A DNA stretch of 17,764 nt, taken from positions 1 to 17,764 of the forward strand of contig JARCRR010000065.1 of the NCBI GenBank assembly GCA_029850565.1, in the 5' to 3' direction. Below are positions 1-6,771 of this stretch, in pieces. The position numbers and the translations under genes are program-made. Source of the stretch: Gallionella sp. GTDB lineage: Bacteria > Pseudomonadota > Gammaproteobacteria > Burkholderiales > Gallionellaceae. Numbering within the stretch: the first letter of the stretch is position 1; each line of letters starts with the position of its first letter. A model generated the notes under the pieces. The model searched no databases, was not told the DNA's origin, and saw nothing but the letters and a program-made list of their open reading frames with translations.

Positions 1-1
1 G

Positions 2-274
2 GGCAGCATCCCCGCCGTACACCGCGCCAAGGGCAGGGTGGCGACCATCGCCGTGAACTCCTTCGTGTTCAAGCAGCCCATCTTCGTGGGCGATGTGGTG
101 AGTTTCTATACCCGCATCGTCAAGACCGGCACAACATCGATCACGGTGGATGTCGAAGTCTATGTGCAGCGCGACCCGGAGAATCCGACCAGCCACAAAG
201 TGACCGAAGCGACACTGACCTATGTGGCCGTGGGCGAAGACCGCAAGCCGCGCCCGTTACCTATTGAAAAATAG
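2..274 (+). CDS. yciA: Acyl-CoA thioesterase, YciA family (5' end missing)
   Basis: This is a hotdog-fold thioesterase that hydrolyses acyl-CoAs to free acid and CoA in the cytoplasm. The frame is open from base 2, so the gene begins before the window and about 90 residues are visible. The segment KGRVATIAVNSF, then KQPIFVGDVVSFY, then KTGTTSITVDVEVYV and the ending YVAVGEDRKPRPLPIEK follow the C-terminal two thirds of E. coli YciA as I remember it, including the terminal KPRALPVE-like tail. The N-terminal part with the catalytic Asp region is outside the window. A GTG at 38 is in frame but lies inside the conserved core, so it is not the real start. The gene ends 150 bases before a beta-oxidation gene on the same strand, so a role in acyl-CoA turnover fits the context, though co-transcription is unproven because a repeat element lies between. 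Confidence 0.85.
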   Translation, partial: GSIPAVHRAKGRVATIAVNSFVFKQPIFVGDVVSFYTRIVKTGTTSITVDVEVYVQRDPENPTSHKVTEATLTYVAVGEDRKPRPLPIEK

Positions 275-283
275 TTTTTGAAT

Positions 284-400
284 CGTCATTCCGGCGTAGG
301 CCGGAATCCAGTGGGTTTGTAATAAAGGCATTTTTTTAGTTTTGCATCGCTTCGCGGGATTTGTTTTTTTGACTGGATTCCGGCCTACGCCGGAATGACG
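284..400. repeat. 117-bp element with 29-bp perfect terminal inverted repeats (REP/MITE-like)
   Basis: Bases 284-312 and 372-400 are perfect reverse complements over 29 bases. Each arm also contains its own hairpin: ATTCCGGC, loop GTAG, GCCGGAAT, and the mirror copy. The 59-base interior is AT-rich with T-runs and no gene. The arm sequence belongs to the very common proteobacterial intergenic family that reads CGTCATTCCGGCG...GGAATCCAG and resembles REP or Neisseria dRS3-type repeats (from memory, no search made). The element fills the gap between the thioesterase stop and the next ribosome binding site at 411-416. It could therefore act as a terminator or mRNA-stabilising structure, and any promoter for the downstream gene must lie inside or across it. 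Confidence 0.85.
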
Positions 401-424
401 GAAACAGGATGGAGGAAATTAGTG

Positions 425-2920
425 ATGAGCAAGAACTTACAGATACGTAAAGTCGCCGTGCTGGGTGCCGGCGTGATGGGCGCGCAGATCGCCGCGCATC
501 TGACCAACGCCAATGTCGAGACACTGTTATTCGAGCTGCCCGCCAAAGAGGGCGATCCCAACGGCAACGTGAACAAGGCGCTGGACGGCCTGAAGAAGCT
601 CGATCCCGCACCGATCTCCAGCCCGTCCCGCATCACTTACATCCAGCCTGCCAATTACGAGCAGCATCTGGAGAAGCTGCGCGAGTGCGACCTCATCATC
701 GAGGCCATCGCCGAGCGCATCGACTGGAAGTCCGACCTGTACCGCAAGGTCGCGCCGTTCGTGAATGCCAACGCCATCTTCGCCACCAACACTTCCGGCC
801 TCTCCATCAACACCTTGGCCGAAGCCTTTCCCGAGAATCTGCGTCACCGTTTCTGCGGCATCCATTTCTTCAATCCGCCGCGCTACATGCACTTGGTCGA
901 ACTCATTCCGTGCAAGGGCACGGAGGCGGGGTTGCTCGACCAACTGGAGACCTTTCTGGTTTCGACATTGGGCAAGGGCGTGGTGCGCGCCAAGGACACC
1001 CCGAACTTCATCGCCAACCGCATCGGCGTGTTCTCCATGCTCGCCACCAAACACCATGCGGCGGCGTTCAACCTCGGCTTCGATATGGTGGATGCGCTGA
1101 CCGGGCGCTATCTCGGCCGACCCAAGAGCGCCACCTTCCGCACACTGGATGTGGTTGGCCTCGACGTGTTCGCGCACGTGGTCAACACCATGCGCGAGAA
1201 CCTCACCGAAGACCCGTGGCACAAGCACTTCGAACTGCCGAGCTGGTTCAATTACCTCGTCGACCAAGGTTCGCTCGGACAGAAGACCAAACGCGGCATC
1301 TACCAGAAGATAGGCAAAGAGATCCATGTGCTGGACCTGCACACGCGCGAATACCGCCTGTCCGATGCCAAGGTGGACGACGGCGTGAAAGAGATATTGC
1401 GCGAACGCGATTGGGCGAAGAAGCTCGCCGCGTTGCGCAACAGCCAGCATCCGCAGGCGCAGTTCCTGTGGTCCACCTTCCGCGATGTGTTCCACTATTG
1501 CGCGCTGCATCTGGATGTCATCGCCGACAACGCGCGCGATGTCGATCTCGCCGTGCGCTGGGGTTTCGGCTGGGACAGAGGGCCGTTCGAGATATGGCAG
1601 GCCGCAGGCTGGCAACAAGTGACGGGCTGGATCGCCGCCGACATCGCGGCGGGTAAGGCGATGGCGGATATGCCGCTGCCGGTATGGGTCGCCGATACCA
1701 GCCGTGCCGGTGTCCACACGCCGCAAGGCTCCTATTCGCCCATCACCAAGAGCAATCAAGCCCGCTCCAAATTATCCGTGTATCAGCGCCAGCTCTTTCC
1801 GGAGCACCTGCTCGGCGAAGTGCGCCACTACGGCGAGACCGTGTTCGAGACCGACGAAGTGCGTCTGTGGCACATGGGTGACGGCATCGCCATCCTCAGC
1901 TTCAAATCCAAGATGCACACCGTCAGCAACGAAGTGCTGGACGGCATCCTGCGCGCGGTGGACGAAGCCGAGACACATTTCACTGCGCTCATCCTGTGGC
2001 AAGTGGAGCCACCGTTCTCTGCGGGCGCGAACCTGCTGCAACTGATGCAGGGCGTGCAGGAGACACCCGATACGGGCATGTTCGGCAAGCTCAAGGGCGC
2101 GGTGAGCCGCGTCAAATACACCGCCGCGGGCGGCGGTGGCATGGGCGACCTGTTCAACGCCGCCACCGGCAACGTGCCCAAAGTGGAAGCCGTGGTCGCC
2201 AAGTTCCAGCAAGTCTCGATGCGTCTCAAGTACGCACAAGTGCCCACCATTGCCGCAGTGGACGGCCTGGCGCTCGGCGGCGGCTGCGAATTCTCCATCC
2301 ATTGCACGCGCATCGTCGCCACACTGGAAAGCTACATCGGCCTGGTCGAAGTCGGCGTCGGCCTGTTGCCCGCAGGCGGCGGCTGCAAGGAGATGGCGCA
2401 GCGCGCGGCGCAGGAAGCGCAACGTTTCGCCAACGACAACCGCATCGACGTGTTCCCCTATCTGCGCCGTTACTTCCAGAACATCGCCATGGGCGAAGTG
2501 GCCAAGAGCGCCGAGATGGCGCGCGAGATGGGCTACCTGCGTCAGTCCGACCGCATCGTGCTCAACAAATTCGAATTGCTGCACATCGCCAAGGAAGAGG
2601 CCAAAGCACTCAACGCCACTGCCTACCGTCCGCCGCTGCACCAACGCCGGATAGCCGTGGCCGGTCGCACCGGCATCGCCACGCTCAAAGCCGCCATGCT
2701 CAACATGCGCGAAGGAAACTTCATCTCCGAGCACGACTACAACATTGGCTGCCGCGTCGCCGAGACCCTGTGTGGTGGTGATGTGGAAGCGGGCAGCCTG
2801 GTGGACGAGCAATGGCTGCTCGATCTGGAACGGCGCAACTTCATGGAGCTGCTGGCGACAGAGAAGACGCAGGCGCGGATTGAGCATATGTTGAAGAATG
2901 GGAAGCCTCTACGTAATTGA
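425..2920 (+). CDS. Bifunctional 3-hydroxyacyl-CoA dehydrogenase / enoyl-CoA hydratase (dehydrogenase-first fusion)
   Basis: An 831-residue cytoplasmic beta-oxidation enzyme that hydrates 2-enoyl-CoA and oxidises the 3-hydroxyacyl-CoA with NAD. The N-terminal half starts with a Rossmann motif GAGVMGAQIA (residues 14-23). It has the dehydrogenase signature HFFNPP with catalytic His147, and then DTPNFIANRIG. The C-terminal crotonase domain shows the oxyanion-hole segment FSAGANLLQL, then ALGGGCEF with Glu622 and GLVEVGVGLLPAGGG with Glu642. Glu622 and Glu642 are spaced like the Glu144/Glu164 pair of rat enoyl-CoA hydratase. The domain order is opposite to E. coli FadB/FadJ and like the FadN-type proteins. 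ATG 425 is chosen because GGAGGA at 411-416 is 8 bases upstream and the protein then begins directly before the Rossmann strand. A thiolase follows on the same strand, separated only by an AT-rich inserted gene. The exact chain-length specificity cannot be read from sequence. Confidence 0.93.
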   Translation: MSKNLQIRKVAVLGAGVMGAQIAAHLTNANVETLLFELPAKEGDPNGNVNKALDGLKKLDPAPISSPSRITYIQPANYEQHLEKLRECDLIIEAIAERIDWKSDLYRKVAPFVNANAIFATNTSGLSINTLAEAFPENLRHRFCGIHFFNPPRYMHLVELIPCKGTEAGLLDQLETFLVSTLGKGVVRAKDTPNFIANRIGVFSMLATKHHAAAFNLGFDMVDALTGRYLGRPKSATFRTLDVVGLDVFAHVVNTMRENLTEDPWHKHFELPSWFNYLVDQGSLGQKTKRGIYQKIGKEIHVLDLHTREYRLSDAKVDDGVKEILRERDWAKKLAALRNSQHPQAQFLWSTFRDVFHYCALHLDVIADNARDVDLAVRWGFGWDRGPFEIWQAAGWQQVTGWIAADIAAGKAMADMPLPVWVADTSRAGVHTPQGSYSPITKSNQARSKLSVYQRQLFPEHLLGEVRHYGETVFETDEVRLWHMGDGIAILSFKSKMHTVSNEVLDGILRAVDEAETHFTALILWQVEPPFSAGANLLQLMQGVQETPDTGMFGKLKGAVSRVKYTAAGGGGMGDLFNAATGNVPKVEAVVAKFQQVSMRLKYAQVPTIAAVDGLALGGGCEFSIHCTRIVATLESYIGLVEVGVGLLPAGGGCKEMAQRAAQEAQRFANDNRIDVFPYLRRYFQNIAMGEVAKSAEMAREMGYLRQSDRIVLNKFELLHIAKEEAKALNATAYRPPLHQRRIAVAGRTGIATLKAAMLNMREGNFISEHDYNIGCRVAETLCGGDVEAGSLVDEQWLLDLERRNFMELLATEKTQARIEHMLKNGKPLRN

Positions 2921-2938
2921 GATGATGATTGGAATAAT

Positions 2939-3628
2939 TTGAATCAAGAAATTGATGTGTCGGATCGTTTGAGGGTGCCTGATGGTGTATGCGAGCCTGA
3001 CCCTAGAACGCGAAATCTTGTCAGGCGGGATGAGAGAGCGGGAGATTATTTTTCACGTAATCTCGCTGATCAACACAGCGCTGTAGATCGTTTTAGACTG
3101 AACGAATCAGTTCCAAGTAGAGTTGCAATACATTTTGAAACGGCGAAGAACTTGTATCTATATGCATGGTTTGTGTTTCGCTTTTACCCTGTTTCAGAAC
3201 AGCAAGCCTTGGCAAGCCTTGAATTTGCTCTTCGTGAAAGGTTTCCGGGTTTTGTGGAAGAACATTCAGGGAAGCGAGGGTTTGGTTTAAAGAAGTTACT
3301 GAATCATGCTATTGAAAACGGATATGTAAGAAATGAAATGTTTTCTACCCGTGAGCGTTGGGCTTGGAATCGTGCAGAAGGGCGATACATGTATGAATTG
3401 TCATTGAAGATGCATGCGCTTGGATTGGGGAAAATGGAGTGGAATGAATCTGAAATTACAGTCACTCAAGAAGATTTGGATTGTGATTGGTTGGGAATAT
3501 TCAAAGAAAATATTCCAAAGATTCGGAATCAATACGCACATGGCAGTGGGGAATTAAGTCACACGGTACTTCATTCGTTTGAATTGGTGTCAGAGATAAT
3601 TAACCAGCTATATCCTAAAGCTGAGTGA
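2939..3628 (+). CDS. Uncharacterised protein with HEPN-like R-x4-H motif
   Basis: I do not recognise a named family for this roughly 229-residue protein. It looks largely helical and soluble, with no signal peptide or membrane span. Near the C-terminus, KIRNQYAHGSGELSHT (Arg196-Asn197 to His201) fits the R-N-x3-H catalytic pattern of HEPN ribonucleases, followed by a helix FELVSEIINQLY as in many HEPN domains. Upstream, FETAKNLYLYAWFVFRFY and ALASLEFALRERF are typical of helical core segments. The start is uncertain: TTG 2939 gives the longest frame, GTG 2957 or 2975 are alternatives, and no strong ribosome site is seen. The frame follows directly after the TGA of the preceding gene, so translational coupling is possible. 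Base composition differs sharply from its neighbours: bases 3121-3180 have 22 G+C of 60, against 41 of 60 at 2221-2280. I infer horizontal acquisition. Nuclease or toxin activity is only a hypothesis. Confidence 0.75.
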   Translation: MNQEIDVSDRLRVPDGVCEPDPRTRNLVRRDERAGDYFSRNLADQHSAVDRFRLNESVPSRVAIHFETAKNLYLYAWFVFRFYPVSEQQALASLEFALRERFPGFVEEHSGKRGFGLKKLLNHAIENGYVRNEMFSTRERWAWNRAEGRYMYELSLKMHALGLGKMEWNESEITVTQEDLDCDWLGIFKENIPKIRNQYAHGSGELSHTVLHSFELVSEIINQLYPKAE

Positions 3629-3655
3629 ACTGTAGTGATTGATAAGGAGTGGATC

Positions 3656-4855
3656 ATGAGCAAACAAGTCCAGGAAGCCTACATCGTTGCCGCCACACGC
3701 ACGCCAGTCGGCAAAGCGCCGCGCGGCATGTTCCGCAACACGCGCCCCGATGATCTGCTGGCGCATGTGTTGAAGGCGGTGATGGCGCAGGCGCCGTCGC
3801 TCGATCCGGCGAGCATCGGCGATGTGATCGTTGGTTGCGCGATGCCGGAGGCGGAGCAGGGCATGAACGTGGCGCGTATCTCGCTGCTGCTGGCGGGCAT
3901 TCCGAACACGGTGCCGGGCATGACCATCAATCGTTTCTGTTCTTCCGGTGTGCAGGCGGTGGCGCTGGCGGCGGATCGCATCCGGCTTGGCGAGGCGGAG
4001 GTGATGATCGCGGCGGGTGTGGAAAGCATGAGTATGGTGCCGATGATGGGCAACAAGATCGCGTTCAATCCCGCTGTCTTTGCGCAGAACGAGCATTACG
4101 GCATCGCTTACGGCATGGGGCTGACGGCGGAGAAGGTGGCGGAGCGCTGGAAGGTGACACGCGAGGCGCAGGATGCCTTCGCCTTGCAGAGCCACCAGCG
4201 CGCGATCGCGGCGATCAACAACGGAGAGTTCGCCGATGAGATCACGCCGTATCAGATCACCGATCATGTGGCGGATATGAACTCACGCGATGTGAAGATC
4301 AAGGCGCGTGAAGTGGCGCAGGATGAAGGCCCGCGCGCCGATACCAATCTGGAAGCATTGGGCAAACTCAAGACGGTGTTTGCGCAAAAGGGTTCGGTGA
4401 CGGCGGGCAACAGCTCGCAGATGTCGGACGGTGCGGGCGCGGTGCTGCTGTGCAGCGAGGCGGCGCTGAAGCGCTACAACCTGACGCCCATCGGCAAGTT
4501 CTTGGGCTTCAGCGTGGCGGGCGTGCCGCCGGAGATCATGGGCATCGGGCCGAAGGAAGCCATCCCGCGTGTGTTGAAGCAGGTGGGATTGAGTTTGCAG
4601 GACATGGGCTGGATCGAGCTCAACGAAGCGTTCGCCGCGCAATCGCTGGCGGTGATCGGCGATGTGGGATTGAACCCCGAAATCGTCAATCCGCTGGGCG
4701 GTGCCATCGCCTTGGGGCATCCGCTCGGCGCGACCGGCGCGATCCGCACCGCGACGCTGCTGCACGGCCTGCGCCGCCGCAAACAGAAATACGGCATGGT
4801 GACGATGTGCATCGGCACGGGGATGGGCGCCGCAGGTGTGTTTGAGGCGCTGTAA
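3656..4855 (+). CDS. fadA: Thiolase (acetyl-CoA C-acyltransferase)
   Basis: A 399-residue cytoplasmic thiolase that cleaves 3-ketoacyl-CoA with CoA to acetyl-CoA and a shortened acyl-CoA, the last beta-oxidation step. The acyl-accepting nucleophile Cys95 lies in NRFCSSGVQAV, His355 in GHPLGATGAIR and the proton-shuttling Cys385 in CIGTGMGAAG, which is the complete thiolase triad. WIELNEAFAAQ is also conserved. Start ATG 3656 has AAGGAG at 3644-3649, six bases upstream. The longer GTG at 3635 lacks this support. It lies 27 bases after the AT-rich HEPN-like gene, and the dehydrogenase/hydratase gene that normally pairs with it lies just beyond. The pair would form the FadB/FadA-type degradative complex. 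The symbol is by function; an acetoacetyl-CoA thiolase (atoB/phaA type) is possible, but the context favours degradation. A hairpin followed by T's at 4876-4964 may end the transcript. Confidence 0.92.
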   Translation: MSKQVQEAYIVAATRTPVGKAPRGMFRNTRPDDLLAHVLKAVMAQAPSLDPASIGDVIVGCAMPEAEQGMNVARISLLLAGIPNTVPGMTINRFCSSGVQAVALAADRIRLGEAEVMIAAGVESMSMVPMMGNKIAFNPAVFAQNEHYGIAYGMGLTAEKVAERWKVTREAQDAFALQSHQRAIAAINNGEFADEITPYQITDHVADMNSRDVKIKAREVAQDEGPRADTNLEALGKLKTVFAQKGSVTAGNSSQMSDGAGAVLLCSEAALKRYNLTPIGKFLGFSVAGVPPEIMGIGPKEAIPRVLKQVGLSLQDMGWIELNEAFAAQSLAVIGDVGLNPEIVNPLGGAIALGHPLGATGAIRTATLLHGLRRRKQKYGMVTMCIGTGMGAAGVFEAL

Positions 4856-4875
4856 GAAGGGCAATAATTCTTCAT

Positions 4876-4964
4876 CCGTTCGTGGCGAGCCTGTCGAACC
4901 ATGATCGGATCAAATCGGAAGTGCCGCTAATCGCCCTTCGACAAGCTCGGGGCGAACGGTTTTT
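4876..4964 (+). terminator. Imperfect inverted repeat with T-run; intergenic repeat, possible terminator
   Basis: Arms 4876-4900 and 4934-4959 are imperfect reverse complements. About 19 of 25 positions match, with continuous blocks CCGTTCG, CGAGC and TGTCGAA. The right arm is followed by TTTTT at 4960-4964. The arm sequence is a dispersed intergenic repeat type common in proteobacteria (TTCGACAAGCTC...GGCGAACGG, from memory). Its position just after the thiolase gene and the T-run suggest it has been recruited as an intrinsic terminator, but the 33-base loop is long, so efficiency is uncertain. Confidence 0.55.
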
Positions 4965-4978
4965 GAGGAAGGAAGAAA

Positions 4979-5545
4979 ATGAATAAATTACTCGTGTTGG
5001 CATGTGGTTTGTTTCTGAGCTTGAACGTTGCGGCGCGTGACGTGGCGGATGTTCGCGTACCCGAAACGGCTCAGGTGGGCGGGGCGACTCTGCAATTGAA
5101 TGGTGCCGGTACGCGTACCAAGGTGATCATCGATGTGTATGTCGGCGCGCTGTATCTGGGCAAGACGACGAACAGTGCCGACGCGGTGTTTGCCGACGCA
5201 GGTGTCAAGCGTGTGGCTCTGCATATGTTGTACGGCATGAAATCCTCGAAGTTGTTGGATGCTTTCAAGACCGCCATCGACGCCAATCACAGCGCTGCCG
5301 AATTGACAGCACTGGATGCCGGGCTGAAAAAATTCTACGCGATCTTTGATGCGGTCTCGGGTGTGAGTCCCGGCGATACCATCTTCCTTGACTACATACC
5401 GGCGGTTGGAACCAGGGTGACGATCAATGGCAAGGAGCGCGGCGTGGTGGAAGGTGCAGAGGTGAACCGTGCACTGTTGAAGATATGGCTGGGCGCGAAC
5501 CCGGTCGAGAATAGTTTGAAGAAAGACATGCTTGGCATCAAGTGA
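4979..5545 (+). CDS. Secreted chalcone-isomerase-like domain protein
   Basis: A 188-residue protein with an N-terminal signal peptide: a short Lys-containing start, a hydrophobic stretch to about residue 18, and a likely cleavage after VAA (residue 19). The mature part is expected in the periplasm. The segments VGGATLQLNGAGTRTKVIIDVYVGALYLG, VALHMLYGM, GDTIFLDYIPAVGTRVTINGK and LLKIWLGANPVENSLKKDMLG are typical of bacterial chalcone-isomerase-like proteins. These are not known to make flavonoids; ligand or fatty-acid binding has been suggested for the fold. Its ATG has GAGGAAGGAAG just upstream. Its last 14 bases overlap the following ATP-grasp-like gene when that gene starts at TTG 5532, which suggests a two-gene unit. 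A lipoprotein reading (Cys9 in LVLAC) is unlikely because the hydrophobic part before the Cys is very short. No catalytic assignment is possible. Confidence 0.82.
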   Translation: MNKLLVLACGLFLSLNVAARDVADVRVPETAQVGGATLQLNGAGTRTKVIIDVYVGALYLGKTTNSADAVFADAGVKRVALHMLYGMKSSKLLDAFKTAIDANHSAAELTALDAGLKKFYAIFDAVSGVSPGDTIFLDYIPAVGTRVTINGKERGVVEGAEVNRALLKIWLGANPVENSLKKDMLGIK

Positions 5546-6710
5546 GAATCAAGTGCAGTTAGAGCAAGTCAATCCTGTCGAGATCGATCGGCAGGCACTG
5601 AAAGATAGGATCGACCTTGAAGGGGGGGCGTTCGCTGATGCCATCGCCACTATCCAAGGTCAGTTGTACTCGAATGCGACCCTTTCTCTGCATGCCACTC
5701 AGATCGACAAGATGCGAGCGGTCATCGCGGCGGTGGAAGAGGTGGTAGGCAAACCTGAGTCGAACGAAGCACTGGGGGTGTTCTACGGTTACGACTTCCA
5801 CCTTAACGAGCAGGGCGTCCACCTCATCGAGATCAATACCAACGCGGGTGGGGCGTTCCTCAATGCGTTGCTGATAGCAAGCCAGCGTAACGATTCGGCG
5901 TCCGAAACGGACCTTGAGCGTGTCTTCATCGAGATGTTTCGCAATGAATGGCGGCGGGCGCGTGGCGATACACCACTTAAGACTATTGCCATCGTTGACG
6001 ACAAACCCGAGTCGCAATTTCTCTATCCGGAATTCCTGTTGGCTAAACAGATGTTCGAACGTGCGGGTATCGCCGCGTATATCGTCGACCCCGCCTCACT
6101 TCACATATTGGAAGACGATCTGTACTGCGACGGACAGCGCATCGACCTGATCTACAACCGTCTGACCGATTTCGATCTGCACGAGCATCCGCATATCCGC
6201 ACCGCATGGGAGATGAATCAAGTCGTTCTGACACCGAACCCTACCCACTACCAACGTTATGCTGACAAGCGCAAGCTGGCATTGCTTTCAGATGCCGATC
6301 TGTTGCGAACAGAGGGCATTTCGCAGTCCGGTATCGATGCCTTGCTGCGATGCGTTCCGCAAACAAGGGTCGTGTTTGCCGAAGAGTCGGAGCAGTGGTG
6401 GGCTGAACGCAAGCAGTGGTTCTTCAAACCGGTGAGCGGTTACGGCAGCAAGGGCGCATATCGCGGTGACAAGGTGACCAAGCGTGTGTTCGAAGAGATC
6501 ATGCAGTCCGATTATGTGGCTCAACGTATGGCCGTGCCCGGGGAGTGTGCAGTACTCGTTGGAGGCGAAGCGCAATCGCTGAAATACGATGTGCGCTGCT
6601 ACGTCTATGCGGGCCAAACCCAGCTCGTCGCGGCACGCCTATACCAAGGGCAGACCACTAACTTCCGCACGCCGGGCGGAGGTTTTGCACTTGTCCGTCA
6701 AATCGGCTGA
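5532..6710 (+). CDS. ATP-grasp-like ligase with circularly permuted motif order
   Basis: A protein of up to 392 residues whose specific family I do not recognise. Residues 84-108 (FYGYDFHL...HLIEINTNAGG) look like the metal-binding end of an ATP-grasp fold, with Asp88, Glu100 and Asn102, which in glutathione synthase sits at the C-terminus. Residues 151-210 (TIAIVDDKPESQ to LIYNRLTD) look like a pre-ATP-grasp domain. Residues 297-311 (FFKPVSGYGSKGAYR) look like the ATP-binding Lys and glycine loop, followed by DYVAQRMAVPGE and KYDVRCYVY. So the metal-ligand segment comes before the nucleotide loop. The family would ligate a carboxylate to an amine or similar via an acyl phosphate; the substrate is unknown. 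The start is unsure: TTG 5532 overlaps the upstream gene by 14 bases, and GTG 5553 is an in-frame alternative with a slightly shorter N-terminus. Both leave the motifs intact. No signal peptide. Confidence 0.75.
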   Translation: MASSENQVQLEQVNPVEIDRQALKDRIDLEGGAFADAIATIQGQLYSNATLSLHATQIDKMRAVIAAVEEVVGKPESNEALGVFYGYDFHLNEQGVHLIEINTNAGGAFLNALLIASQRNDSASETDLERVFIEMFRNEWRRARGDTPLKTIAIVDDKPESQFLYPEFLLAKQMFERAGIAAYIVDPASLHILEDDLYCDGQRIDLIYNRLTDFDLHEHPHIRTAWEMNQVVLTPNPTHYQRYADKRKLALLSDADLLRTEGISQSGIDALLRCVPQTRVVFAEESEQWWAERKQWFFKPVSGYGSKGAYRGDKVTKRVFEEIMQSDYVAQRMAVPGECAVLVGGEAQSLKYDVRCYVYAGQTQLVAARLYQGQTTNFRTPGGGFALVRQIG

Positions 6711-6712
6711 CC

Positions 6713-6771
6713 TGCCGAATATCTATATCTTTCCCCAAAAGTATATAGGCCTATATATAGGCCATTCGGCA
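6713..6771 (+). promoter_or_regulatory. Nested palindromic AT-rich leader upstream of the orphan gene
   Basis: TGCCGAAT (6713-6720) and ATTCGGCA (6764-6771) form an 8-bp inverted repeat whose last base is the A of the ATG at 6771. Inside it are two overlapping perfect 16-bp palindromes: TATATAGGCCTATATA (6742-6757) and GGCCTATATATAGGCC (6748-6763). The outer repeat could fold in mRNA to hide the start codon. The inner palindromes could be a dimeric protein-binding site, or an element containing a TATATA-type -10 box. No clear ribosome binding site is visible between the palindrome and the ATG. Confidence 0.5.

Noticed and set aside
527..1759. Long open frame of 410 codons on the minus strand
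   Set aside because: It lies antisense within the well-supported dehydrogenase/hydratase gene. It is a shadow of GC-rich codon use with no recognisable domain.
2918..2941. Possible TGA readthrough joining the hydratase fusion to the HEPN-like gene, since both are in the same frame
   Set aside because: The hydratase protein ends with a natural family-like C-terminus (GKPLRN) and base composition changes right after it, so this is a normal stop followed by another gene.
4999..5007. Lipobox-like LVLAC in the chalcone-isomerase-like protein
   Set aside because: The Cys is at residue 9, leaving too short a hydrophobic region for a lipoprotein signal; a type I signal peptide ending at residue 19 fits better.
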